From assembly GCA_033060915.1 (NCBI GenBank), contig CM065397.1:23017001-23081000 (forward strand): DNA of 64,000 nt, read 5' to 3'. The position numbers and the translations under genes are program-made. The DNA comes from Euryodendron excelsum (lineage: Eukaryota; Streptophyta; Magnoliopsida; Ericales; Pentaphylacaceae). This document shows positions 44,852 through 56,455 of the stretch, one piece after another (the first letter of the stretch is position 1; every line of letters begins with the position of its first letter). Below the pieces are notes generated by a model. It saw only the letters and a list, made by a program, of their open reading frames with translations, was not told the DNA's origin and did not search any database.

Positions 44852-46374
44852 TCAAAGGTCAAAATCAATGTCCTCAGGATTGAAGTCCCTAAAACCTGGA
44901 TCCAGAGGAGGCGAATAGCTACTTGAAGCACCAGCATCCTGTAAAGAAGACAGCCGGAATCAGCCACATAAAAGAATTACTAAACAACAGCAAAGCGAAA
45001 ACAAGGAAGGAAAAGACGACACACCCCGCCACCTCCCATTTGAGTTATTCGAGCCGTCAAGGAAGTCAACTCTGCCTGATACTGATCTAGCTTCGTATGG
45101 TATCGATTCCTCTGATCCCTCATAGCAGCAAACTCAGCCTGGGGCACATATCCCTTGGGCACGATGCCACAAATCAACCACCTCCTGGCCCACAGCGTAT
45201 CCGCCAACTATTACCTCAAACTAGGTGAAGGCACTGACAGAATGAGCCCTGAAGTGTGTAGCGTATTCTGTACCTGGAGGAAGCAAGAACTCGGCACCCG
45301 GCTGTCGCTCCTGATAGGGGATAGGCACTCCTGCCACCAAGGCACCAAACATATACTTCGACGGAGCTCCTGCTGATCGGAACTCTTTATGAAACATCCA
45401 CTAGTGTCACTCTCCTAGATAGGACTCCCAAGTATTGTCATTGAGAAAAGTAGCCCACGATAAGGACAGCGGGACCAAGTACTGCATCGTCTCATAATGA
45501 ACTGACCTAATAAAGGGCCACCAAGTCACGTCCCTCGCCTCAATTAACTCCAAGTTCACCCGTAGTGTCATAAAGTCAGTAATCTCTTATCGCTAGGCCA
45601 CCAGGTTACGAGTCCACCTCAAAGCACGAGGATAAAGATCGTCCTTGATAACTGCAAGGCAACGAACAGGTAGGTACTCATAGCTCCACCAGACAAGAAA
45701 GGGCTAGAAACTAGTCATGCTACCCCAATAGGAAGAAGTCTGGACCAGCATCGATCGAAGGAAGCAGCCAAAGGGGAAGGACCCCAAATTTAGCTAAGAT
45801 AAAGCCCCAAGATCAGCAACTATGCTCACCAACCAAAAAGACACGAGTGACTTGTTGTTACAGAAGCAGATGGAAATGATATACAGAACAAGTCACAGCC
45901 TCGTGATGTCGCGCCGAGCAAGGGATGGCTCAACAGCAAAGGTACTATCATCCTGACTAAGCCAGGAAACTGGGAAAGTAGAACACTCAGGAGTGGGCAA
46001 GTCCAATAGAATGCATGCATCGTCCTTACTGACCGGCTGCAAGGTGATCTGCCGACCAACGAACGAAAGCCCCGTGATGATCGCCCAATCCAAGGGGGTG
46101 GGACCCAACTCAAAGCCAACAAAATGGAAAGTCCCAATCTCTCCAAACCATCTCTCGATAAGCGCTAGCACTAGATGTTGGTTCAGGTAGTTAGCCTGTA
46201 ATCCTAGTGTAAGCATCCCATTTTTGCTCGCTCGGCAATCTCAGACCCGACCGGGACCGGTTTCCAACATCACAACACTTGCAAGCTCAAGATGAGCCTT
46301 TCAATCTCCAATCCATCCAACTGGCTGCTTCTCGGGTCCACAAGGATCCGCTGAAGCCTTAAGCACCATTATTC

Positions 46375-46720
46375 CAGGTAGTTTTTCCGACCAGGCGGTC
46401 CCGGAAACCAACGCCGTCCAGGTAGCTTCCCGAGATCGGGCGATCTCAGGGACCAACACCTCATCAAATTCCAGACAGTTCACTTCTGGCGCCTGCTAGC
46501 CCGCCAATGTAGAATGTCTATCATTCGGTAGTTCTTCGAGACTAGGCGTTCTCGGAGACCAACACCACCCTTCCAGGTAGCTTTCTGGGACTAGGCGTTC
46601 TCAGGAACCAACACCACCCTTCCAGGTAGCTCTCTAAGACCAGGCCTTCTTAGAGACCAATACCGCATAGGTAGTTTTCCGAGACCGGGCGGTCTCGAGA
46701 ACCAACACCTAGGTCAACAC
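46375..46720. repeat. 49-bp tandem repeat in the solo LTR
   Basis: Units with CCAGGTAG, CGAGACTAGGCGTTCTCGGA and CCAACACCACC, spaced 49 bases (for example 46541, 46590, 46639). It occupies the place of the 81-bp minisatellite of LTRs 1 and 5. Confidence 0.75.
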
Positions 46721-47194
46721 CGGCGTCTACTAGCCCGACTCGGTGAAAAATGACCAAACCTGCACTTTTGGGCCTCCAGGCACGTTTTGGGAAAGTTTAA
46801 AATCCCTCAAAATGATAAGTCCATCCTTCCATAATATTGTCAAACCATCAAGTATCCCCCGCACGCCATTCGGTCCAAATCCGGTCCTATTCTGGCTCAC
46901 TCTAGTCAAAATGACCATTTTGCCCCTAAATGACTCAGCATGGCACAAACCCCGCTGAACGGCAACAGACTCTCTCAAAACCATCCCTGAATGGCCCTAT
47001 ATGCCTAACACAATATACCAGACCATTCTTGACCATTTCCAGCCAACTCCGATTAAAATGACCGTTTTGCCTCTAGAAGCCAAAAACGCCCTAAAACAGC
47101 ACCGGCCTTGGGGTTTCGAACAAAGGATTTCACCGCATGCCTTAGTTTAGCCCAAGGAACACCCTACGACACTAAACACACATGACGCGATAAA

Positions 47195-47960
47195 AGTTCC
47201 TTGGAGCGTCTCGCAGACGCTCCGCCTAAATTGTCTTTTCTCTCGATTCCCTGGTTAGAATGCACCATCAACTGACTTGAGAAATGCGTAAATCAGGAAA
47301 TTCTTGAACACTCATCCATAAATCTCTCCATCGATACGGTTCGATTGAATAGATCGCTCCCCGAAGCCCTCCATCGTACGGTGTGCAAACCATGACTTTT
47401 AGCAACCCCTGGAGCGTCTCCCAGACGCTTCGCCAAGGTTGACTTTTTCTTCGATTCCCTAATCAAAACACACCGTCAAACGACTTGAGAAATGCGTAAA
47501 TTTGGGAATTCTAGAACCCCTCCATCGAATAGATCGCTTCGCAAAGGTCTCAATCACATCAAACGAAAACAGCCACTTTCAAACACACACGGAGCGTATC
47601 ACAGACGCTCTACAAAAGTGTCCTTTTTGGCACGCTTCTGAACATAATTTAAACTCTTTGAAAACATGAAAGTTCATCGGATGCACTAGGAGAACATCCC
47701 AAGTGTGACCGATTCACCTGGAACCTTCCCGGTTGGCCCAATTATCGTGGCAAAGTTTGGGTGATTCTTCCCGGTGATGGAGCGTATGCTACATGCGCTC
47801 AAATTTTGTTTGGATCGACCGAATTTCGATCAACGGTCAAGATTTAACCAGTAAATAGGGTGCCACGTGTTATTCTGGCAATGGAACAGTACCTGCGCAT
47901 GTCCTACATGCGCACAACCAAATTTTGGCCATGCGCATGTAGCACATGCACATGGTCTGT
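47195..47960. repeat. Six palindromes on a roughly 190-bp period, upstream of the solo-LTR TATA box
   Basis: Imperfect palindromes at 47203-47223 (GGAGCGTC...GACGCTCC), 47411-47431, 47591-47611, 47779-47800, then 47894-47914 (TGCGCATGT...ACATGCGCA) and 47930-47954. The first four sit in larger tandem units sharing TTGAGAAATGCGTAAAT and CGATTCCCT words. Confidence 0.85.
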
Positions 47961-47980
47961 TCCAGATTGCCTATAAATAG

Positions 47981-47990
47981 AAGCCTCCCC
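47981..47990 (+). promoter_or_regulatory. TATA box of the solo LTR
   Basis: CTATAAATAG, about 27 bases after the last palindrome and before AAGCCTCCCC, the same layout as in the other LTRs. Confidence 0.75.
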
Positions 47991-49387
47991 CCTTGCATAT
48001 TCCAGGTCCGAAATTGATATGAAACTCTGCTGAAATCACTCCAGAAACTCGAATCTCTACATATATTCCTCCCCTCCAACACTTAGGCTAGATTCTACCC
48101 TTCCTAAGCCTATACACTCCACATACAAAGCCTTATACACACTTATACACACCACTCAAGTCTCTCAAGCCTTCTTGAAGTTACTCAAGCTCCAATTAAA
48201 ACATCCATTGAAGACTACAAGAGTGTTGAAGACAAAAGGTGGTATCCCTTTTACATTTGTGCTCTCCCCCACTCTTCTCTTCTCCCTCCTAACCTACTTA
48301 GGCTATTCTCTATTTTAATCCCCATCCTCAACCCCCCTTTCTTGCATGCTTGAGCCAAGAGGACTCCTAGATCATGCCTAGAGGAAAGCAAGTGAGAGCC
48401 ACCTTGTAGGGAGACCTCTCACTAGCCTACTTTAAGATGGCATGGCCTAAGAGCCCCTTGTTTGTATAGTGAAGCCTAAAAGCCTTGTATGTGAATCATG
48501 ACCCCTTGCATATTATTATTTTGATTATGTCTTGTATGCTTGGCTTCATTTTATGTTTATTGCCATATCCCACAATGCTTGCATTGCTCTTAATTTCATG
48601 ACATTTTCAAGTTCTACATGTCCTTCAAAAATTGTTCCAAGAGTTAGCCCCTTGAAGTTTAGGATGAGACTTTAGGAATCATACTTTAGAAAATCCCTCT
48701 CACCCCCCCCCTAATTCATGCTTTTGCATCATTGCATTTCAACTTGCACAAAGGTTGCTTTCAAACCCCCTAATTTTCAAAGGTTTTCATTCTCTCAAAT
48801 TTAGTGGTTAGAATGGCCCCATGGAACCCTCTCTTGAGTGGTCTCCCTTTATATTGGCCATAGAAACCCTAAATTGATAGAATAGTTCCCTTTTCTCTTT
48901 ATGATTGCCTAAGAATGATGTTCAAAATCTTTGATTTCTTTGGTTCCTATTCTCTCAAGTTTAGTAGTTGGAATGGCCCCATGGAACCCTCTGTTGAGTG
49001 GTCTCCCATTTATTGGCCATACGAACCCTCTCTTGATGGAATGGTTCCCTTAAAAAATGGTTTTCAAAATCCTTCTCCAAAAATGATTTAAAAAATGCAT
49101 TCTCTCCATCTTTGCATCAAAAATGATTTTCCAAAAATTATCATCATCATGTTGAATTTTAATCCCTCCACTCTTGTCAAGATAAAGGTTATAATGGCCA
49201 TGAGGAAACCTTCCTTGGAATGGTCTTCAAGCACCATCCATACAAACCATACTCTTGACTAGAGTCAAAATTTTCATGGAAATGATCTTCAAAGAGATGG
49301 CATACTAAAGTCCATTGCATAACATGTTTTGTTTTCCAAAACTCTTTCCAAAAATGCACCAAACCACACTTCAAAATCATCTTTCAA

Positions 49388-49640
49388 TCCAACCCTAGGT
49401 TAACTTGACCCTAGTTACCTAACCTTAAGTTAACTTGACCCTAGTTACTTGACCCTAGGTTAACTTGACCCTAGTTATCTAACCCTAGGTTAACTTGACC
49501 CTAGTTACTTGACCCTAGTTACCTAACCCTAGTTTAACTTGACTCTAGTTACCTAACCCTAGGTTAACTTAACCCTTGTTAGTTAACCCTTAGTCTTTTT
49601 AACCTTAGGTTCCCCCTAGCCCTAGGCTAACTCAACCAAG
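49388..49640. repeat. CCCTAGGTTAACTTGA / CCCTAGTTACCTAA dimer array
   Basis: Alternating 16- and 14-base units give a roughly 30-base dimer repeated about eight times, decaying at the right. A related array is at 35215-35470. Superficially telomere-like but not TTTAGGG. Confidence 0.75.
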
Positions 49641-51504
49641 GTTAATACACTTCAAGGTTCCAACTCTTGAACCCTTTTTTTTCAAATGATCATTCAAATT
49701 TTCTAATTACCCTCCTAACCTATTCTTCCAAAACCTCTTACCCCCCATGATTTCAAAAACCCAACTCCATATACTCTTCTTATGTTCCTACACTCCATCT
49801 TCAAGTCCTTTCCAAAGATGTTTCCAAAGAGTCACAAACCTCAGGTATTCCTAGCCCTCTCACGGTTAGGGATTCCAAGGACAAGTGATAAATCAAGAAC
49901 AACCTCTTAGGTTGTCCATGTTAGGATTCCAAACACTCCATTTTCAAAGACCACTTTCAAAAATTAATCCATCCAAACATTCTAAAGTCATGCCTCCAAG
50001 GTCTTCAAAACAAGACTCCAAAAACACTTTCAAGTTCTCTTGAGTCATGCCAAATCATTTTTCCAAAACTCCCTTAGAGTCAATCCAAAAGCATTTTCAA
50101 AACACTTCAATTCCAATTTCAAGTCAAAACTTCCAAGACCACAAAGGGTCTTCAACTTCTAAAGACCTCAAAGTATCTTAAACCCTTCCATAGACCTCAA
50201 AGTGTCTTAAACTTTTTCAAAGACCTCAATGTGTCTTCAAGCTTTCCAAAGGCCTTAATGCGCCTATTGTCCATCGGGCTCTTGCCCGAACTACGAATGA
50301 CCTGATTCTCGCCAAATGAGATACGTAGGTAACCTAAAATGGTGCGGTCATAACTTTTATTTCAACCCCAATCCCTTTTTTTTAAAAATTCCAATCAATT
50401 CAAAGTTTCTATTACAAACTCTTTCAAAACCTCTATTGTTTTCAAACTTCTTCCAAAACTTGCATCATGCATCATTCATCCAAAAAGTGATGACTAAATC
50501 CCTTTTTCAAAGTTCCAAGGTGGATATTAAGTGGGCAATGGTAACTGGTTATCTTAGTGAGTGAACCAAGGGTGATTAGACATGTAGGTACCGAAAAGGC
50601 GGGGTAAGGTGATGACCTTAGGATATCTTCCCTACACGTAACCAACCCCCGAACCTTAGATTTCTGTTTTCAAAAGACCAAAATAGAGTTATTTTCAAAA
50701 AGGGCTTAAACATTTCAAAAGGTTGCCAAACAATCTATTTTCTTAAAAACCCTCTCTTGAGGAAGTTTTCAAAAAACCTTTTCAAAAACTCTAAGTTTAA
50801 CCTTCGGATTAACTCTTAGTTTTAGGTGCCCTGACTCACCTTTATCAAGTTAGGTGGCGACTCCTATTTTTCTAAAAAAGCCCTTAGTCAAATCAATTTC
50901 TAAACCTAGTCGCACTTGTCCTTCTAGGGGGACGAGTTCTAATGACAGAGTTCCGTGCTTTAGGGTTTCCGAACCGAAAGGACCTTGGACACCCAAAAAC
51001 CGGGGTGCGACACCCATAAAAGCTCTGAATCTGATCTTAGCCAAGAAGGCATGATATGATGGAGCAGCCCGCTGCATGGTCACAAAGACCTGATGAACAA
51101 CCCCTCTAAAAGCTGTGTGTACCCGCGGAGGGGGCAATTACTGTCTAGAATACACACTGGGGTGATAAGCAAGATCCCCGAGCGGTGGGATGTCTAGTAC
51201 CTCCAAGTCACCCAAATCAGCATCCGTCTGCCTATGTCTAGAGGAGGCTCTCCCATAACCAGTCACTTGGTCACCAAGACCCCGTACCTCCTCCTCAGTA
51301 CCAATATCCTCCGCAAAGGCCTGCTCAACTGGAGGAAAGGGGTCGACAGGTGGTCTACTTCCCCGCCTGCTCTAACTAGAAGAGGCCCGTCTAGTAGATC
51401 AATGACTACCCCTAGAACGACTGGAGCCGCTAACAAAATCTGTCCTAGCCGCCTTCCCGGAGCAGCGTCTCCTCTTAGAACCATCGTTGCCCGCATCTGC
51501 CATC

Positions 51505-52615
51505 CTGAAAAGGTAAGCAAGATAAGTGGTGTTAATATACGATACATGCAGTTAAAAAGAATAATAAAATAAATAAATAAATAAAAGATTTCAAGTGATA
51601 AGTTAAAATGAATTTCCTACACATTTTGATTTTAAAATCCAATTCTAAGTTAAAATGAATTTCCTACACATTTTGATTCCAAATCCAATTCTAAGTCAAA
51701 ATGATTTTCCTACACATTTTGATTTTAAAATTCCATTTCTAGGTCAAAATGAATTTCCTACACATTTTGATTTCAAAATTCCAAGTCAAAATAAATTTTC
51801 TACACATTTTGATTTAAAAGGTCAAGTTTCGAGTCAAAATGAATTTCCTATATATTTTGATTTATCAATTTCCAGTCAAAACATGTTTTCTAAAATTTCT
51901 AGGGTTTTCTGTCTTTTTCCTTCGAAAAGATTTTATTCAAAATCTTTTCAACCTCTTTTCCAAATTCTAAAAAATTCGGCAGAATTTCGTTTAAAAATGA
52001 TCCCTACAACACCCACCACATCAACACAAAACACAAGCCATGAACTCTACAAACATCACCATCACATAGCACCAACACCCGCACACACTTTTAAAATTTT
52101 TAAACTTCCCAAAAGACTCGTTTCATTTTTCAATAAATCAATGATGTTCAAAGATTTCCTAAAATTTTTCAAAATCATTTCAAATGTTTTCTAAAATATT
52201 CTCAAATTTTTGTAAATTTTAAACTCCCTTAATTTCATCACTTTCTCAATTTTCTCCATTTTTCCTATTTTTCTAAGTCTTTTTTTTTTCTATTTTTCAA
52301 AAAATAAAAAATTCAAAAGTTCTTGAAAAATCATGAAACTTTATACAGCTGTTAAACACATTTTTCTAAGGCACACAGTATAAAAATCTAGCCGAAAAAC
52401 TCAACACCTAAGGCTATAGGAACAAACCCCCAATTCCTGCATAAACTCCCTTCACATAATCACACAAAAATCACTCAAATTTAATCAAACAAGCACTAAA
52501 ATGCAAAAATAACTTCACCATAGTGTTAAAAATATATCAAAACATCAATTTTCAATATTCACACAACTTAAATGGAATTCCACACATCAAAATCAATATA
52601 AACTAAAAAACTCAC
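51505..52615 (-). other. 5' leader intron of the antisense PMD gene (element 2)
   Basis: Minus-strand donor GAGAG|GTGAGT at 52615 and acceptor TTTTCAG|G at 51505, 1111 bases, AT-rich. The intron at 57104-57946 has the same donor and acceptor context. Splice sites are seen; use is inferred. Confidence 0.7.
51605..51890. repeat. 47-bp tandem repeat inside the PMD 5' intron (element 2)
   Basis: AAAATGAATTTCCTACACAT words at about 51606, 51654, 51699, 51748, 51790 and 51838, period 42-48. The other copy of this intron (element 5) carries one such word near 57815-57835 (reverse strand), so the array expanded in this copy. Confidence 0.75.
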
Positions 52616-53046
52616 CTCTCGGAGTTCTCTAGAGAAAACTTCTCTTCTGGTGACTTTTTCGACGACGGCGTTCACTTTTGACAATCCCCCATGGTCTTCA
52701 AGAAGCGCTTCTTCAATGTCTAAGTTGGTTTCCTTGCAATGCCTCTCGATTTTGAGAAAATCTTTCAAAATTTCACAAGTGTTCGAACTAGAAAAGTTTC
52801 TGGTTTTGATCCCAGGCTTGGCGCCATTGCTAGTGGCACCAAGCCATTTCTTCCAAAGGCGCCACTACTAGTGGCGCCAGTTGCCAATTCTGGGAGTGGC
52901 GCTAGTTGCCAATTCTGGGTAGCTTTGCCATTTTCCCCGCCAAAACTCGATTTCAAAGGCCTTTTGGCCCCAATATCCGTTTTCAAACTCCCGTTTTCAA
53001 AAAATTTCCAAAGTCTATCCCTTTGACTGCCTCACGGTCAACATGT
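52616..53046 (-). promoter_or_regulatory. First exon and upstream region of PMD gene in element 2, with GGCGCC palindromes
   Basis: Exon 1 (about 52616-52765) has a frame (HCKETNLDIEEALLEDHGG...) that aligns without gaps, for about 45 residues, to the matching exon of element 5, so it may once have been coding. Upstream, 23-bp palindromes lie at 52819-52841 and 52857-52879, exactly 38 bases apart, then partly repeated again near 52895. No clear TATA box. The region ends at 53046 where element 5 is inserted. Confidence 0.65.
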
Positions 53047-54842
53047 TGTCGCACCCAAATTTTTCGCACTCGAGGAATAGTCACACAGGAGGGAAAAATG
53101 TTGTACTCTCTCGTTAGAACTCACCCTCCTAGAAGAATGAGTGCGACTAGGTTTGAATTGAAAATAAATTTGAATAAAGGACTTTTGAAAAAAGTTTGGA
53201 GTTGCCACCTAACTTGATTAAGGTGAGTTAGGTCACCTAAAAACTAAGAATAATCCAAAGACTACACTTAGGGTTTTTGGAAAACGATTTGAAAATATCA
53301 CCTCAAGAGAGGGTTTTTTAGAAAACAGGTTGTTTGGCAACCTTTGAAAAATATTTAGCCCTTTTTTTAGAAAAATAACTCCGTTTTGGTATTTGAAAAC
53401 AGTGATCTAGGTTCGGAGGTTGGTTACGTGTAGGGAAGACGCACTAAGCCATCACCCTACCCCGCCCTTTCGGTACCTACATGTCAATCTACCCTAGATT
53501 CACCTATGAGAGTCTTTAACTAACTAATGGTTCAATCCTATCCAATTTGAAAAAAAACAATGTTTAGAAAAACATGATGCATGATATGCAAGTGCAATAG
53601 AAGAGAGAAGTTGGAAGATAGATTTGGAAAGAGACTGATTTGAAATTGATTTGATTTGAAAATTGATTTGAAATTGGAAAATTGGAGAAATTAGAAATAG
53701 AAATTTGGAAATAGAAATTTGAAATTGGAAGCTTGAAAATAGATTAGAGATTTGAAAAGATTGTAGAATTTGAGATTTGGATAATGTGGAAGAATTTGAG
53801 ATTTGAAAGAAATTGTAACCGCACCTATGAAGGTTGCCTACGTATCCTTTTGGAGGAATCAGGTCAGTCGTAGTTCGGATAAGAGTCCGATTGAAAAGAG
53901 ATTGTTGGATTGGAAGAAAGAGATTGAATTGGAAATTGAATTGGAAGATTGAGAGATTGAACTTTGAATAGAGGATTGAAAATTGGAATTTAGAATTCTG
54001 GAATTGAAGAGATTGGATTTTGATTTGAAAAGATAAAACTTGGAAGAAAGATTTAGACTTGTTTTGGAAAGAAGGAGGTTTATGAAACCTAGACTTAGGA
54101 AAGATAGGAGACCTTGGAAAGACTTGAGATTTAGAAAGATTTGACTCGAATGTTGGACTTGGAAGATTTGGTAATATTGGATTTTAGGAAATGTTCGAAT
54201 TAGGAAAGGTCCGATTTAGGAAAGTTTCATTTTTGGAAAGTTTTAAAATAGGAAAGTTTGGAATTTAAGAAAGTTTCAACTTAGGAAAGTTTTGAATTTA
54301 AGAAAATTTCAACTTAGGAAAGTTTTGAATTTAAGAAAATTTCAACTTAGGAAAGTTTTGAAAATAGCCCAATAGCCCAATCCTACACATGGACCAAGAA
54401 TCCCCTTGTTTCAAGCATGCAAAGAAATGGGGGAAAAGAGATGGGAGATTAAAATAGAGAAAACCCAAGTGGGTTAGGAGAGAGAAGAGAGAGGGGGAAG
54501 TGTGGAAATTTAAATGGAGAACCTACCTTGTATCTTGTTTATTTTGCGCGCCTTGCTTTCTTCGGTCTTCGTCTTGATCTTCGTCTTCAATCTTCAAGAG
54601 CTACCTCCAAACTTCAAACTTCAGATTGCAACTCTTCAAGTCTTCGAAGGAGGGTTGAAGGTTAGTGTATGAGTGTATGGGGGTGTGTTTGAGTGTATTG
54701 GAGGCTAGGGTTTAGTGTATGGTGGCTAGGGTTTGGAAAACCTAAGGAGGCTAGGGTTTAGGGAGTGCTCGAGCTCTGTATATCGAATTATATGATTTTT
54801 AGACTGAGTTGACGGTTCCTTTTCACGCTGGAAGAGGCTCTG

Positions 54843-54851
54843 TATTTATAG
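54843..54851 (-). promoter_or_regulatory. TATA box of LTR 5
   Basis: Minus-strand CTATAAATA, 15 bases from the nearest GGCGCC palindrome, as in LTR 1. Confidence 0.75.
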
Positions 54852-54865
54852 AGGGAGGAATACAC

Positions 54866-54964
54866 TGGCGCCTGTTGTAATGGCGCCAAGCCAAACTTTA
54901 CACTGGCGCCACTAGAAGTGGCGCCAGACCATATTTTGGCTTGGTGCCACTACTAGTGGCACCA
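54866..54964. repeat. Three 23-bp GGCGCC palindromes, 38-bp period (LTR 5)
   Basis: At 54866-54888, 54904-54926 and 54942-54964, all 38 bases apart; arms are TGGCGCC/GGCGCCA (third: TGGTGCC/GGCACCA, compensating change on both arms). Confidence 0.9.
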
Positions 54965-55925
54965 ACCATTTAGGAAATGTTTAAGGTCGGCAAGCAACGT
55001 ATCTTTGACTAGATTTGGGCGCCTGTACTAGTGACTACCATGCAATTTTTAGCCTGACTTCACTAGGAGTGGCTCCGGAAAGTCCGAGAATGATTTGAAG
55101 GAGCTGGGAATGACCCGGAAGGCTGAAAAAGAGCAGAAACACTTAAAATAGTGTCCTGGAGGTATTTGACTTGAAAAATGAGTACGAGATGTGTCGAAAG
55201 GGTTGACCGGGCCTTTAGGGGCAAAACGATCAATCGGACTAGGAAACTACCAGGACAGACTCAGACTGTCCCGGAAGAAGACTTGGGATTTGGAAACATT
55301 ATTTAGAATGTTTTTAAAAGTTTTCGGTTTGATTCCCAGAGCCGGCATGGTCGGAAAAGGAGACCGGCCCACCAGGGGCAAAACGGTCATTTCGCACCGG
55401 GTTTGTCGGAACTGACTCGGAATGATCCGAAAAGGTAAAGGAAGGTTGAGAACACTATAAAAAGTAGTCTCAGGGCATTACTGGTTTGAAACTCATAGCC
55501 GGTGTGGTCGAAAAAGGAGACCGGCCCACCAGGGGCAAAACGGTCATTTTGCACCAGGTTTGCCGGAACTGACTCAGAATGATCCGGAAAGGTAAAGGAA
55601 GGTTGAGAATACTATAAGAAGTAATCTCAGAGGGTTACCGGTTTGATACCGAGAGCCGGTGTGGTTCCCGGAGCATTCAGATGCCTAGGGGCAAAATGGT
55701 CATCTTGACCAAAAAGTCTCGGAAAAGGTCCAAGGGGCAGTTTGGTCATTTTTCACCGAAGTGGGCTAACAGACATTGGTGTTGACCTAGGTTTTGAGTG
55801 TTTCCGCCACTCCAACGGCGGTCGTCATGACACAGGGGTTTGTTGGCAATTCCCTATATCGACCTATTTGTGAGTATTTCCGCTACTCTAACGGTTGTGA
55901 TATTTACGAGTATTTTCACTACTCG

Positions 55926-56455
55926 GACCGTCTTGAGGAATAAACTGTCTCGAGAGAGGGATTGGAAAGGGGACTTACCGCTTTTAAAAAGACGTGCCTG
56001 AATTGGAACCGTCTCGAAGAATAAACTGTCTCGAGAGTGGGATTGGAAAGGGGTCTTACCGTCTTCGAAAAGACGTGCCTGAGTTGGAACCATCACGAGG
56101 AATAAACTATCCTAAGAGAGGGATTGGAAAGGGGTCTTACCGTCTTTAAAAAGACATGCCTAGGTTGGAACCGTCTCGAGGAATAAACTGTCTCGAGAGA
56201 GGGATTGGAAAGGGGTCGTACCATCTTCAAAAAGACGTGCCTGGGTTGGAACCGTCTGGAGGAATAAACTGTCTCGAGAGTGGGATTGGAGAGGGGACTT
56301 ACCGTCTTCGAAAGACATGCTTGGATTGGAACCGTCTCGAGGAATAAACTGTCTCGTGAGAGGGATTGGAAATGGGACTTACCGTCTTCGAAAAGACGTG
56401 CCTGGATTGGAACCGTCTCGAGGAATAAACTGTCTCGAGAGTGGGATTGGAGAGG
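55926..56455. repeat. 81-bp minisatellite, about 7 units (LTR 5)
   Basis: Same unit as 26344-26880 (GAACCGTCTCGAGGAATAAA, CTGTCTCGAGAG, GTCTTCGAAAAGACG). Unit number is similar in both LTRs although sequences have diverged. Confidence 0.88.

Larger units (their letters stand above)
46208..51012 (+). repeat. Solo LTR inserted in the PMD gene (4805 bp), divergent Ogre-like subfamily
   Basis: Starts TGTAAGCATCCCATTTTTGC and ends AAACCGGGGTGCGACA. Deleting it rejoins the PMD reading frame (FMG + LQAN, as in element 5). Flanking 5-mers CCTAG (left) and CCCAT (right) agree at 3 of 5 positions; the uninterrupted gene has CCCAT here, so the target duplication was probably CCCAT with two later changes on the left. 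No primer site, PPT or internal sequence, so it is a recombined solo LTR. Confidence 0.88.
44852..51503 (-). pseudogene. Plant mobile domain (PMD) gene, antisense in element 2, split by a solo LTR
   Basis: Minus strand. The ATG is at 51503, directly behind a canonical acceptor (TTTTCAG-G-ATG). The long exon runs 51503-51013 and 46207 to about 45025, then a short intron, and the last exon 44938-44852 ends in an acidic tail (DFNPEDIDFDL). Landmarks: RVHTAFRGVVHQVFVTMQ, then after the inserted LTR LVLALIERWFGEIGTFHFVG and LDWAIITGLSFVGRQITLQ, the PMD signature ('ALVERW..E..TFH'), and near the end a helical RDQRNRYHTKLDQYQAELTS. In plants PMD proteins include MAIN and MAIL1, nuclear proteins acting in gene expression and transposon silencing. 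Several stops (such as after SRQ, after DITRL). The role inside an element is unknown. Confidence 0.85.
35673..53046 (+). mobile_element. Ogre/Tat-like non-autonomous LTR element 2 with antisense PMD gene
   Basis: 5' LTR (35673-40177), primer site, 1.5-kb leader, gag remnant, 1.85-kb spacer, then a plant-mobile-domain gene on the minus strand and its 5' flank up to 53046. Subtracting the solo LTR (46208-51012) the internal region is about 8 kb. No protease, RT, RNase H or integrase sequence appears. Its last about 54 bases before the PPT, and the 3' LTR, are separated by insertion of element 5 and must lie beyond the right edge. Movement would need enzymes from another element. Confidence 0.85.

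Noticed and set aside
49388..49640. Interstitial telomere array
   Set aside because: Units are CCCTAG/GTTAAC dimers and not TTTAGGG repeats, and they lie inside an LTR.
50850..51137. Separate small minus-strand gene (MPPPRVHTAFRG...)
   Set aside because: It is the N-terminal half of the PMD gene up to the solo-LTR junction; the last third of the frame is LTR sequence.
51655..52194. 179-residue plus-strand frame (Phe/His/Asn-rich repeats)
   Set aside because: It is the tandem repeat and AT-rich body of the antisense PMD intron; no family resemblance.
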